From Flavobacteriales bacterium (lineage in GTDB: Bacteria > Bacteroidota > Bacteroidia > Flavobacteriales_D > Crocinitomicaceae), in NCBI GenBank assembly GCA_947449575.1, contig CANFRV010000006.1:62001-126000 (forward strand): a stretch of 64,000 bases of DNA. Reading direction: 5' to 3'. The position numbers and the translations under genes are program-made. Of this stretch, positions 9,801-18,206 are shown one piece after another (position 1 is the first letter of the stretch; each line of letters opens with the position of its first letter). Under the pieces are notes generated by a model, which saw only the letters and a program-made list of their open reading frames with translations, was not told where the DNA came from and searched no databases.

Positions 9801-10730
9801 AAAACCAGGAATTGTGCCTCCCCCCAAGGTATAAGAATCCCCACCATTAAATGAAATATCGTAAACACCAGTAGTCGTTGGATAATTACCACCATCATTG
9901 AAAACTATTCCTCCAGCACATAAATTCCCTTGATTATCTGGAGTAGCTGTCATTCCCCAATTATCTGCCGTTGATCCAGTAAATGTTGAAAAAGTTAAAC
10001 TAGGATCAATAATTAATGTAGCATGATGGTCAAACCCTTCTGGGAAATCAAATTCGACCTTGTTGGAAGTTAATTTATAATTAATTTTTACCGGTTTTTT
10101 TCGTCCCTCAAAAATTGTCCAAGCAATCGGTTTTGTTTCCGTAATTTCCCCAAATCTGTTTTCAATGTGCAAGTTCCCTTCTTCATCAATTGAAATAGAG
10201 TTTGCTCCATTTATTTCGTATGAAATTTGTTGAACGTTGGTATTAGGTTTTACACTAAACGAATACTTTAAGTTGCTTGATTTCCCATCGATGATTAAAT
10301 CTATATTTGGGTAAAAATTCTTCATTTGAACTGAATGAAAACTTTTTAAAGTCGATTTCCATTTTTTCGGATCAGAACCTTGAAAATAATTTCTGTAAAA
10401 GCAAGATGAATCTTTTTCTTCGATTTCTCCCTTCCAAGAAGACCCTATAAAAGTAGATCGAATAATTTGTGCATGAATAATTTTTGGCGTTGCTTCCTTT
10501 CCACTTTGTTTTTCTTTTGAGTGATTGTGAGACATCTGCTCATTAAAATCATTTAAAGAATACGTGAAACCGTTTTTTTCAAGAAACATTTCACCGCAAG
10601 TTAACTCAACTTTGTAGAGAATTGGTTTGTGCCATTGCCCTCGATTTGGGTGTATCCATATTCCATCATTTTGACCCAAAAATGAGCTGATAAATAGACA
10701 GAATAAAATAGCAACAATTGGTTTCATCAA
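6813..10730 (-). CDS. Giant secreted T9SS type B cargo, SBBP beta-propeller and PKD protein
   Basis: 1305 residues. A signal peptide (1-19) is followed by a DUF7948-like N-terminal domain (about 25-235, starting NDGIWIHPNRGQWH), then SBBP-type beta-propeller repeats (about 245-720, with recurring YSSYLGGSGNEA and STYFGGSGNETG units). Next are a PKD domain (TFLWDFGDNST, about 785-835) and several Ig-like repeats each with a D-T-x-V-C signature. The last 90 residues are the type B T9SS domain (YIPNTFTPNGTIN, FDRWGE, WDGKYN, DGTYTWTIKY). It is predicted to be surface-exposed or released. The gene ends 20 bases from the dioxygenase stop, with only a weak hairpin between them. Confidence 0.9.
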   Translation of the reverse strand: MMKPIVAILFCLFISSFLGQNDGIWIHPNRGQWHKPILYKVELTCGEMFLEKNGFTYSLNDFNEQMSHNHSKEKQSGKEATPKIIHAQIIRSTFIGSSWKGEIEEKDSSCFYRNYFQGSDPKKWKSTLKSFHSVQMKNFYPNIDLIIDGKSSNLKYSFSVKPNTNVQQISYEINGANSISIDEEGNLHIENRFGEITETKPIAWTIFEGRKKPVKINYKLTSNKVEFDFPEGFDHHATLIIDPSLTFSTFTGSTADNWGMTATPDNQGNLCAGGIVFNDGGNYPTTTGVYDISFNGGDSYTLGGGTIPGFDIAITKFNATGTALVYSSYLGGSGNEAPHSLVSNSAGELYILGVTSSQNFPTTVGAFDNSFNGGPAITENELYYNGADLFISKLSANGSALLASTFVGGSGTDGVNIGALNYNYGDPFRGEIIDGSNGYIYVSSTSQSSNFPTASAAQGSLNGTQDAVVFKMNAGLNSMSWSTYFGGSGNETGNSVQLSSTGGVYVAGGTNSNTLPIILGNDLSFNGGISDGFLTHFNGLTGAILQGTFMGFAEYDQAYFVQLDQNNDVYVFGQSETAWPITAGLYGTPNSGQFIRKYSSNLSTITWTTMIGAGTGHPEISPTAFLVSDCFDIYLSGWGGTINSSYSNQALYSTTSGFTTTGDAFQTTTTGSNFYIAVLDQDASFLKYATFMGGLASSYNHVDGGTSRFDKSGRIYHAVCGACGGNNFGFTTTPGVIGPQNLSSNCNLAAFKFELNKIEPIIGNPDPLICIPEPVIFTNSSANGNTFLWDFGDNSTSTEINPTHYYDAPGTYEVQLIVSDSNNCFSADSVVFELVIGDFQGGIISPPTPICPGSSYQLEAYGGANYSWSPANVLNDSTSATPIATITETTLFTVIVSDSCGADTLTLTLQVNDVNSSISEDTSVCIGNSVSLFATGGLTYHWSPGTFLSSTTSASPISTPTSLITYSVEIITADGCIVKDSVTVSVFFDPPIPIIPDTVSMCLGAPTSIQVGGAATYEWSPNYAINTLLGELVIVNPSNDFMYYCTFTNACGNAYDSAYVDVVFPVIIAGNDTTVCPNNSASLWASGGVSYTWFPVQTILNPNLQVITVFPTDTTIYYVIGMDQFGCTDTASATVSLFPNAFIQTCPDVYAFFGDEVQLSATSTTPGEYLWSPADYLSCTQCLSPIANPDKNFVYTITYTDQNGCQASDIVNLSYDGIIYIPNTFTPNGTINSVFQAKGGNIKTFEMYIFDRWGELIYKMDSLEDSWDGKYNGNKCQDGTYTWTIKYSDFNGNKKERNGHVNLLR

Positions 10731-10896
10731 CTTCTAAAGTACAACTTTTTTATACACTAATAACATATTCAAAATCAGGGAGAATGAGAATGCTAATCAG
10801 CAATTACTATTAAACGGAAAAACAGTAAAATAGTTGCTTAACAATGAGGATAATAAATTAATAGAAAAATTATCAATTTAGCTTACTATAAAACCT

Positions 10897-10904
10897 TAAA
10901 TTTG
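10897..10904 (+). promoter_or_regulatory. Putative Bacteroidota -7 element
   Basis: TAAATTTG fits the TAnnTTTG -7 consensus and lies 26 bases before the ATG at 10931. A TTTA sits where the -33 TTTG would be expected, so the match is partial. Confidence 0.45.
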
Positions 10905-10930
10905 CACTTCAATTATATCAAAAAGAGGTA

Positions 10931-12832
10931 ATGAGCGACGCAATACAACATGAGTGTGGAATAGCACTTTTAAGATTAAAAAAACCACTTCAATTTTACC
11001 TAGACAAATATGGTTCAGCTTTTTATGGACTAAAGAAACTACATCTTTTAATGGAAAAACAACACAATCGTGGACAAGATGGCGCGGGTGTTGCAAATAT
11101 AAAATTTGATATGGAGCCTGGTGAGCGCTATATTTCTAGACAAAGGTCAATTGACAGTAAACCAATTCAAGACATTTTTGATCATATAAATGCTCGCTTC
11201 AAGCAAATTGAAGATGAAAATCCTGCTTTGTTGCAAGATGTTGAATATTTGAAAAAAAATGCTGGATTTACAGGAGAATTATTTTTAGGACATTTACGAT
11301 ATGGTACTTTTGGTCGCAATTCAATAGAAAGTTGTCATCCTTTTTTACGTCAAAACAATTGGATGTCGAGAAATCTAGTGGTAGCTGGAAATTTTAATCT
11401 TACAAATGTGGATGAATTATTTGACGCTTTAGTAGAGATTGGTCAGCATCCAAAAGAGAAATCAGATACGGTAACAGTTTTAGAAAAAATAGGACATTTT
11501 TTAGATGTTGAAAATGATAGACTTTTATTACAGATAAAAGACAAGGGCTACACAAATGTCGAAAAGAATGTATTTCTTGCTGAAAATATTGACATCGTTA
11601 AAATACTAAAAAAAGCTTCAGAAAATTGGGATGGTGGATATGCTATGGCTGGTTTAATGGGACATGGAGACGCATTTGTTTTAAGAGATCCTTCTGGAAT
11701 TAGACCTACTTATTGGTATGATGACGAAGAAGTATGTGTTGTAGCTTCGGAGCGACCTGTAATTCAGACCGCATTTAATTTGAAAGCTGATAAGATTCAA
11801 GAATTAAAACCAGGTCATGCTTTAATCATAAAGAAAAATGGGCAAATTGCAGAAACGTTAATCAAGCAGCCATTGGAAAGAAAAGCATGTTCTTTTGAAC
11901 GCGTTTATTTTTCGAGAGGAAATGATTTGGGGATTTATGAAGAGCGCAAGAAATTGGGTAGTAATATTGTTCCTCAGGTTTTAAAAGCATTAGATTACGA
12001 TTTAGATAATTCTGTTTTTTCGTTTATTCCTAATACAGCTGAAGTGTCTTTTTACGGACTTTTAAAGGGATTAGAAAGTCATTTAGATGATAAAAAGCAC
12101 AATGCAATCTTGGCTTTAGGTGCAAATCCAGACCCAGAGATTGTCAAAGAAATAATTTACCAACGCGCGAGAACGGAAAAGATTATTATTAAAGATGCCA
12201 AATTGCGAACGTTTATTACGCAAGATGACTCACGTGATGACTTGGTTGCACATGTGTATGATATCACGTATGGAAGTGTTGTTGCGGGGAAAGATAATTT
12301 GGTGGTTATTGATGATAGTATTGTACGAGGAACCACTCTAAAGCAAAGTATTTTAAGGATTTTAGATCGATTAAATCCGAAGAAAATAATTGTTGTGTCT
12401 TCAGCTCCTCAAATTCGTTACCCAGATTGTTATGGAATAGATATGGCAAAGATGGGCGATTTTATTGCTTTTGAAGCAGCAATTCAATTATTGAAAGAGA
12501 ATGGGAAAGAGCAGTTAATAGATGAGGTGTATCAAAAATGTAAAAATCAAATTCATCTTCCGAAAGAAGAAATTAAAAACTACGTAAAAGAAATCTACAG
12601 TTCATTTACAGCGGAAGAAATTTCGGCTAAAATATCAATATTATTAACGCCACCTTTGTTGAATGCGGAAGTGGAAATTATTTATCAGACAATAGAGAAT
12701 TTGCATGATGCTTGTCCAGATAATTTAGGCGATTGGTATTTTACGGGTAATTATCCAACACCTGGCGGAAACAAAGTGGTGAACAGGGCATTTATGAATT
12801 GGGTGGAAGGTAAGAATGAAAGAGCTTACTGA
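10931..12832 (+). CDS. Amidophosphoribosyltransferase-family protein, long Bacteroidota form
   Basis: 633 residues: a class II glutamine amidotransferase (Ntn) domain in the N-terminal half and a type I phosphoribosyltransferase domain in the C-terminal half. The nucleophile is C9 (HECGIALL) after an eight-residue propeptide, the QHNRGQDGAG segment follows, and the PRPP loop VVIDDSIVRGTT lies at about 458-469. PurF makes 5-phosphoribosylamine from PRPP and glutamine in purine synthesis. Ordinary PurF is about 470-510 residues; this form is about 130 longer, with insertions in the glutaminase half, and is a recognisable Bacteroidota variant. Whether it is the main PurF or a paralogue cannot be told from this window, so I give no symbol. 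Confidence 0.85.
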   Translation: MSDAIQHECGIALLRLKKPLQFYLDKYGSAFYGLKKLHLLMEKQHNRGQDGAGVANIKFDMEPGERYISRQRSIDSKPIQDIFDHINARFKQIEDENPALLQDVEYLKKNAGFTGELFLGHLRYGTFGRNSIESCHPFLRQNNWMSRNLVVAGNFNLTNVDELFDALVEIGQHPKEKSDTVTVLEKIGHFLDVENDRLLLQIKDKGYTNVEKNVFLAENIDIVKILKKASENWDGGYAMAGLMGHGDAFVLRDPSGIRPTYWYDDEEVCVVASERPVIQTAFNLKADKIQELKPGHALIIKKNGQIAETLIKQPLERKACSFERVYFSRGNDLGIYEERKKLGSNIVPQVLKALDYDLDNSVFSFIPNTAEVSFYGLLKGLESHLDDKKHNAILALGANPDPEIVKEIIYQRARTEKIIIKDAKLRTFITQDDSRDDLVAHVYDITYGSVVAGKDNLVVIDDSIVRGTTLKQSILRILDRLNPKKIIVVSSAPQIRYPDCYGIDMAKMGDFIAFEAAIQLLKENGKEQLIDEVYQKCKNQIHLPKEEIKNYVKEIYSSFTAEEISAKISILLTPPLLNAEVEIIYQTIENLHDACPDNLGDWYFTGNYPTPGGNKVVNRAFMNWVEGKNERAY

Positions 12833-12846
12833 TTTTTTTAATGGGT

Positions 12847-13171
12847 ATATTTTTTGAAGTATATAAGGGATTTAAGAACATGTTAGTTTTGTGGGTATTG
12901 AGAAAGTAAGACTGTTATATTTTTTGAACCATATAAGGGGTTTAAGAACATATAAGGGTTGTGGGTAATGGGAAAAAAGGGTTGTTTTTTTAACCATATA
13001 AGGAATTTAAGAACATATAAGTTTTTTGGGTGACTGGGAGGAAAGTAAGAGTACTCTATTTTTTTGAGCCATAATAAGGAGTTTAAGAACATATGAGGGT
13101 TGTGGGTGATGAAAAAAAGGGCTATATTTTTTGAATCATGTAAGGGATTTAAGAACATATAAGTGTTGTGG
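12847..13171. repeat. Five-unit imperfect tandem repeat, unit about 65-76 bp
   Basis: The motif TTTAAGAACA recurs at 12871, 12941, 13006, 13082 and 13148 (spacings 70, 65, 76 and 66). In each unit it is preceded by CATATAAGG-like sequence and a T-rich TTTTTTGA run, and followed by ATATAAG-GTTGTGGGT and a purine-rich stretch. The array fills the gap between the PurF-family gene and the histidine kinase gene. The reverse strand is open across it (12883-13218) only because the repeat keeps a near-multiple-of-three phase. Confidence 0.9.
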
Positions 13172-13206
13172 TTCAATGTATTAAAAAAGGGAAATAAATT
13201 GGGGTA

Positions 13207-14100
13207 ATGAAAAAACAAACGGCTATATTTTTCTATGTATTAGGAGCCTATGTAGTTCTCCAGTTTGCTTGGTGGGGTTATCATTTGATTGAATTAACAA
13301 ATGAAATTGACCGTCAAAAAGGAATCGTTTCGAATCGTTTCATTATGATTATCGGTGAAGGTTTGGTTTTTTTTCTGATACTTATTTTGGGGTTGTGGAA
13401 AATTAGAAGTTCGATAAAAAAAGAATTAATATTTTCGCAACGACAAAATAATTTTCTTCTGTCTGTCACACATGAATTAAAAACGCCACTGGCAGCCAAT
13501 AAATTATATCTCCAAACGTTAGTGAAGCGTGAATTAGATCCTAGTAAAAGAAACGAATTACTTGGCAAGGCAATTATTGAAAACCAGCGATTAGAAGCGA
13601 TGATTGATAATATTTTGAATGCATCACGTCTTGAAAATCAAGTGATGGAATTACATAAGGAATGGTTCAGTTTATCCGATTTATTGCAAGGTGTAGCAGA
13701 CCGATTTAATAAAAGTTTACAAAATACGATTGTGCAGACCGATTTATTAGTGGATTGTAAAATTGAAGCAGATTTTTTCATGATCGAAGCAATTATTAAT
13801 AATTTAGTTGAAAATGCGTTGAAATATGCAGGAAATCAAAAAATAATTGTATTATATTTACAAAAATTGGATAATCAAAGAATCATTTTTGGGGTAAAAG
13901 ATGAGGGTCCTGGAATTCCTTTGGAGTTTCAATCAGAAATATTTAAAAAGTTTGTTCGATCTGGAAATGAGGAAACTCGATCACAGAAAGGCACAGGCTT
14001 AGGATTGTTTATTGCGGCTGAATTTATACGAATCCATGGAGGAAAGATTAGATATAAAAATAATCATCCTAGTGGGTCGAATTTTGAAATAACTTTATGA
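13207..14100 (+). CDS. Two-component sensor histidine kinase
   Basis: 297 residues. Two transmembrane helices (about 8-27 and 46-65) bracket a very short periplasmic loop of about 18 residues, so the input is probably membrane-borne or cytoplasmic. The HisKA domain has H89 in SVTHELKTPLA. The HATPase domain has the N box (N203 in NNLVENALKYA), G1 DEGPGIP (232-238) and G2 GTGLGL (262-267). All kinase motifs are intact. No response regulator is adjacent; the cognate partner is elsewhere. The stop overlaps the gpmI start (ATGA), which indicates translational coupling to a glycolytic enzyme. Confidence 0.92.
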   Translation: MKKQTAIFFYVLGAYVVLQFAWWGYHLIELTNEIDRQKGIVSNRFIMIIGEGLVFFLILILGLWKIRSSIKKELIFSQRQNNFLLSVTHELKTPLAANKLYLQTLVKRELDPSKRNELLGKAIIENQRLEAMIDNILNASRLENQVMELHKEWFSLSDLLQGVADRFNKSLQNTIVQTDLLVDCKIEADFFMIEAIINNLVENALKYAGNQKIIVLYLQKLDNQRIIFGVKDEGPGIPLEFQSEIFKKFVRSGNEETRSQKGTGLGLFIAAEFIRIHGGKIRYKNNHPSGSNFEITL

Positions 14101-15623
14101 AGATGACAAAACATTTTGGGTTAATCATATTAGATGGGTGGGGAATTGGTGATCAATCAAAATCAGATGCTGTATTCAATGCAGAAACCCCTTTTATGGA
14201 TTCATTATTGAAAGAATATCCAAATGCCCAATTAAAAACTTCTGGAGAAGATGTTGGATTACCGGAAGGTCAGATGGGAAATTCCGAAGTTGGTCATATG
14301 AATATTGGAGCAGGAAGAATTGTCTATCAAGATTTAACACGGATAAATAAATCGATACGGGACGGCGATTTTTTCACGAATCCTGTGCTGCTAGAAGCGA
14401 TTGATAAAGCAAAAAGCAATCAAGTTAGTTTACATTTAATTGGGTTAGTTTCTAAAGGCGGAGTGCATAGCACGCAAGAACATATTTATGCCATTTGCAA
14501 ATTAGCAAAAGAGAGAGGGTTGAAGGATGTTTTCATTCATGCTTTTACGGATGGTAGAGATTGTGACCCCAAAAGTGGACTCATTTTTATGGAGGAGCTA
14601 GAAAATGAAATTGGGAAAACGGTTGGAAAAGTAGCTTCAATAACGGGTCGTTATTATGCAATGGACCGAGACAATCGTTGGGAGAGAGTGAAGGTGGCGT
14701 ACGATGCCTTAGTGAATGGAACTGGAAATTCTTTTTCTTCTGCTACAGAGGCAATACAAAAATCATATGACGATTCTGTTACTGATGAGTTTATTAAACC
14801 TTGCATTATTACAGAAAATGATACTCCAATTGCCACGATAAAAGAGAAAGATGTAGTGATTTGTTTTAATTTTAGAACAGATAGGCCACGAGAAATTTCA
14901 ACTGCTTTAACACAAAAGGATTTCCCTGAATTAATGATGAAGAAATTAGATCTTCATTATTATACGATGACGAATTATGATTCAACTTTTACAAATGTGA
15001 AGGTTTTATTTGAAAAAGATAACTTAAGATATACCTTGGGAGAAGTGCTCTCAAAAGTTGATCGCACGCAAGTAAGAATTGCAGAAACTGAAAAATATCC
15101 TCACGTCACCTTCTTTTTTAATGGAGGGAGAGAGCAACCTTTTCCCTTAGAAAGTAGAATTTTGGTCAACTCACCTAAGGTTGCTACCTACGATTTACAA
15201 CCTGAAATGAGTGCGATTGAAGTGAAAGATAATATTATTAAATGCCTTGAAAAAGATCGGCCAAATTTTTTCTGTTTAAATTTTGCAAATCCTGATATGG
15301 TGGGTCATACTGGGGTTTATTCAGCGATTGTGAAAGCAGTTGAAACAGTAGATGCATGTTTGAAAGAAGTGGTATCAGCGGGTTTGAAATACGATTATGA
15401 GTTTCTAATTATTGCAGATCATGGAAATGCGGATTTTGCAATTAATGGGGACGGAACACCAAATACGGCGCATTCATTAAATCCTGTTCCAGTGGTTTTA
15501 GTAAGTAATCAAAAGGGACTGAAAATAAAAAATGGAATTTTGGCTGATGTGGCACCAACGATCCTAAGAAGATTAGGTATTTCGACTCCAATGGAAATGA
15601 CAGGTTCATCTTTAGTATCCTAA
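14097..15623 (+). CDS. gpmI: 2,3-bisphosphoglycerate-independent phosphoglycerate mutase
   Basis: 508 residues, full length for the cofactor-independent enzyme, which interconverts 3- and 2-phosphoglycerate in glycolysis using two Mn2+ ions. The N-terminal metal site (LIILDGWGIGD) and phosphoserine S63 (GNSEVGHMNIGAGR) are present, as are the FTDGRDCDPKS segment, the substrate-binding R-rich part (NFRTDRPREI), the NPDMVGHTG motif and the IIADHGNAD motif. The start ATG overlaps the stop of the upstream histidine kinase by four bases. An alternative start at the second Met (two codons in) is possible. Confidence 0.97.
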   Translation: MKMTKHFGLIILDGWGIGDQSKSDAVFNAETPFMDSLLKEYPNAQLKTSGEDVGLPEGQMGNSEVGHMNIGAGRIVYQDLTRINKSIRDGDFFTNPVLLEAIDKAKSNQVSLHLIGLVSKGGVHSTQEHIYAICKLAKERGLKDVFIHAFTDGRDCDPKSGLIFMEELENEIGKTVGKVASITGRYYAMDRDNRWERVKVAYDALVNGTGNSFSSATEAIQKSYDDSVTDEFIKPCIITENDTPIATIKEKDVVICFNFRTDRPREISTALTQKDFPELMMKKLDLHYYTMTNYDSTFTNVKVLFEKDNLRYTLGEVLSKVDRTQVRIAETEKYPHVTFFFNGGREQPFPLESRILVNSPKVATYDLQPEMSAIEVKDNIIKCLEKDRPNFFCLNFANPDMVGHTGVYSAIVKAVETVDACLKEVVSAGLKYDYEFLIIADHGNADFAINGDGTPNTAHSLNPVPVVLVSNQKGLKIKNGILADVAPTILRRLGISTPMEMTGSSLVS

Positions 15624-15657
15624 AAACTTCATTTCGACTGATATTTTACAATTAGGT

Positions 15658-17211
15658 TTATAATTTAAAGATTGAAATATTTTTAAATGACCCAATTTTA
15701 TTTCTTGTATAGATTGAAATTGTTGAATCTTTAGAAAGAATTTCATCCGTAATGATAAGATATTTTACATGGTTTTTTAGTGCGTTTTCAATACCTTCTT
15801 TTATTGTATTTTTATCATTGCCCAGCAACGTATATCCTTTTTGATCCATAAAAGATAAAGTGATATTAGGACTCACATCAGGTATAAAATAGACTAAGTC
15901 CGTTCTTTTTAAACCAATTTTTCTAAGGTATGGTTCAACTGTTTCTGAGGACCCAATTTTTGTCGCGTAATCCCATTTTAGCCAATCCCAATATTTATGC
16001 TCGTCCTCTGAAAGAAAGTGTTCAGTAATGAAGGTATTATTGCTAAAATATTTAATTCTCGTTTTTGCGATACCGAAGCAAAATGAAATGACTAAAGTAA
16101 TTATTAACAGTACATGCGTAAGTTTAGATGTAAAAATTGAATTAAAATTATTTTGAAGAATTTTAAAAAAAGTCAAAAATAACACAGGGATAAGAATATA
16201 AAAATCAAGTAAATAGTAATCGTGGACATTTAAGTTCGCAAACCATAGTAAAATAAAAAGAATCAATTCCATTAAAATTGAAAATAGAAAGACCAATAAA
16301 TACCGGTTTACTTTTTTATGATTGAAAACGATGAAAAATAGTATTCCAAAGAGTAAAAAGATAAATCCGACATGATAAAATTCTGGTAAAACAAATTCAA
16401 CAAAGCGATTCCAAATCTCAATTTTATTAGGAGTTTCCCAAATAGGTCTAATTGTAGATAAAAAATAGATCGAACGATTTTGTATATTATAATCTTTCGA
16501 GATTAAAAACCAAACGATTAAAAGTAACGCAGGAATTGATAAAAGGAAGTAATCGGCTAATTTTTTATTGAAATAATTCTTTTTCAGAACTCCAATCATT
16601 TCCAAAAACACAAGTAAATAAATGGGCAGAATACCCATCATCATAGTAGGTCTTAACAAAACCGAAAATGTTAAAAGAAAGCTTGAAAATAGTAATGTTT
16701 TTAAATTCTTTGTCTGCAGATACGTGTAGAAATAATACCAACCCATAAAAAGTAGCCCAACTGCAGGAAGATTGACAAGAAAATTATTAGAATAATACCC
16801 AAATAGGGGAGATGAAAAAATAAAGAGAGGACAAAAGAGGGAATAAAAAAGATTATTCAAATAATGGTGACAAATTTTAAATAAGAAAAATAAACCTAAA
16901 AATACAATGCATAAATTTAGTAGTCTGGGAGTTATATAATTTTGACCAGTAATTTTCCAAACAGCAGCATTTACATAATATATAATAGGAAATTCACCAA
17001 CGGCCTTTCCATTAATCGATGATTGAGAATGAATTTTAGGTTCAAATAAATTCATACCTTCTTCGAAATAATTCTTTGTAATGGAGATTGCATCTGCTTG
17101 TCGCCATTGATGAATCGAGGAAGGAGGATATTTAATTGAAATTTGTAATTTATACAGGAATGATACAAGTACGAATAATAAAATAAAAATTAGATTTTTA
17201 TATTTTTCCAT
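15658..17211 (-). CDS. GT39/PMT-like polytopic membrane glycosyltransferase
   Basis: 517 residues with about 11-12 hydrophobic helices. The first periplasmic loop carries SIHQWRQADAISITKNYF, the HxWRQAD...A.N motif of GT-C enzymes of the PMT_2/GT39 group. These transfer sugars from lipid-phosphate carriers to protein or lipid on the periplasmic side. The C-terminal 120 residues form a soluble domain. The acceptor and donor are unknown. It lies convergent with gpmI and upstream-adjacent (22 bases) to the RHS-like secreted gene on the same strand. Confidence 0.8.
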   Translation of the reverse strand: MEKYKNLIFILLFVLVSFLYKLQISIKYPPSSIHQWRQADAISITKNYFEEGMNLFEPKIHSQSSINGKAVGEFPIIYYVNAAVWKITGQNYITPRLLNLCIVFLGLFFLFKICHHYLNNLFYSLFCPLFIFSSPLFGYYSNNFLVNLPAVGLLFMGWYYFYTYLQTKNLKTLLFSSFLLTFSVLLRPTMMMGILPIYLLVFLEMIGVLKKNYFNKKLADYFLLSIPALLLIVWFLISKDYNIQNRSIYFLSTIRPIWETPNKIEIWNRFVEFVLPEFYHVGFIFLLFGILFFIVFNHKKVNRYLLVFLFSILMELILFILLWFANLNVHDYYLLDFYILIPVLFLTFFKILQNNFNSIFTSKLTHVLLIITLVISFCFGIAKTRIKYFSNNTFITEHFLSEDEHKYWDWLKWDYATKIGSSETVEPYLRKIGLKRTDLVYFIPDVSPNITLSFMDQKGYTLLGNDKNTIKEGIENALKNHVKYLIITDEILSKDSTISIYTRNKIGSFKNISIFKL

Positions 17212-17233
17212 AGTATAGCATTATTGACAGACG

Positions 17234-18148
17234 TTACTCATAAAATTCATATCCTTGAAAACGTAAAATCATGATAAAATTCGTTTGCACTTCTCGCGTT
17301 AAAACAGAGGATAATAAGTTTGTATCAAGGTTGTAAATAATTTGAATATCGGTTGTAAAAACACCTTTTTTATAGACATGTTTTTCGATTAGATTTCCAA
17401 AATGATCATATTTAAAAAGCCATTCCTCAGCAAAAACGCCATTTGAATTCGCAGCGGAGCGGATGGCAGATAAATACCCTTTCTCATTATATTCATAGAG
17501 ATATTTTGTCTTACCTGAAGTCATTTTCAGACTTTCAACTCTTTCTATCAAATAACCGTCTGCATTGAAATAACTTATTTCATCCATGTATGGCAATTCA
17601 TAGCTATTATAAATCGTTTTTTTCTTCTGCAGAGAAGAGGAAATATCATATTTCATGAACTCTTTATTCAGAATAATACTTCGTTCCAATTTTCCTTCTT
17701 TAGTACAAATGTCGCGGTGTGTTTCTTCAGAAATAACTCGACCCAATGAATCAGTTTCATATTGAATGGAAGAATATCCACCCGTATCTTTTTTTCTATG
17801 AATAAGTAGTTGATTTTTATCGGAATACATGTAAATATTATTCACTGTGTCTTTGATGCCATTTTCTGTGCGTGTTTCAAAAGTAGATACAATCCGTCCT
17901 AAAGTGTCAAATTGATAGATGCTTTTGAATTCCGTTTTACGCATTATATCGCCTACTTTTTTGAACGTGTATTCACCTTTAAGACTTTTTATTTTATTCT
18001 TTTTGATAAATACTTCATTAAAAAAAGGCTCATCTGTAAATGCTAAACCACGTTTATTATCTAAAATTTGAGAATTCAAGATAGTATGCAGAATACAAAA
18101 AAGAAGGGATAATTTTTTCACAACACAAAAGTAATGCAAAATCTTCAT
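17234..18148 (-). CDS. Secreted protein with RHS/YD-like repeats, function unknown
   Basis: 304 residues. The N-terminus (about 1-26, KKLSLLFCILHTILNSQ) looks like a signal peptide. The body has repeated Y/F-x-x-x-G-x-L/I segments (YQFDTLGRIVST, YETDSLGRVISE, YEYNEKGYLSAI, FKYDHFGNLIEK) like the beta-hairpins of RHS/YD repeats. It has no toxin tip or large core. Such short RHS-like secreted proteins are common and uncharacterised in Bacteroidota. It probably shares a transcript with the GT39 gene downstream. An internal start is possible but the signal peptide favours 18148. Confidence 0.7.
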   Translation of the reverse strand: MKILHYFCVVKKLSLLFCILHTILNSQILDNKRGLAFTDEPFFNEVFIKKNKIKSLKGEYTFKKVGDIMRKTEFKSIYQFDTLGRIVSTFETRTENGIKDTVNNIYMYSDKNQLLIHRKKDTGGYSSIQYETDSLGRVISEETHRDICTKEGKLERSIILNKEFMKYDISSSLQKKKTIYNSYELPYMDEISYFNADGYLIERVESLKMTSGKTKYLYEYNEKGYLSAIRSAANSNGVFAEEWLFKYDHFGNLIEKHVYKKGVFTTDIQIIYNLDTNLLSSVLTREVQTNFIMILRFQGYEFYE

Positions 18149-18168
18149 CTAAAAAGGTGATTTAAGTT

Positions 18169-18176
18169 TAACTTTG
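18169..18176 (+). promoter_or_regulatory. Putative Bacteroidota -7 element
   Basis: TAACTTTG matches TAnnTTTG and lies 30 bases before the ATG of the Hsp70-family gene. No clear -33 TTTG is visible. Confidence 0.4.
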
Positions 18177-18206
18177 TTAAATTGAAAAATAATTTTACAA
18201 GAATTG

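Noticed and set aside
12883-13218. 111-codon minus-strand ORF with repeated NPYMFLNPLYGSKN-like peptides
   Set aside because: It is created by the tandem DNA repeat, has no start context and overlaps the histidine kinase start; translation is unlikely.
17234-18148. RHS polymorphic toxin
   Set aside because: Only a few YD-like segments, 304 residues, and no DPxGL core end or toxin tip; kept as an unknown secreted protein.
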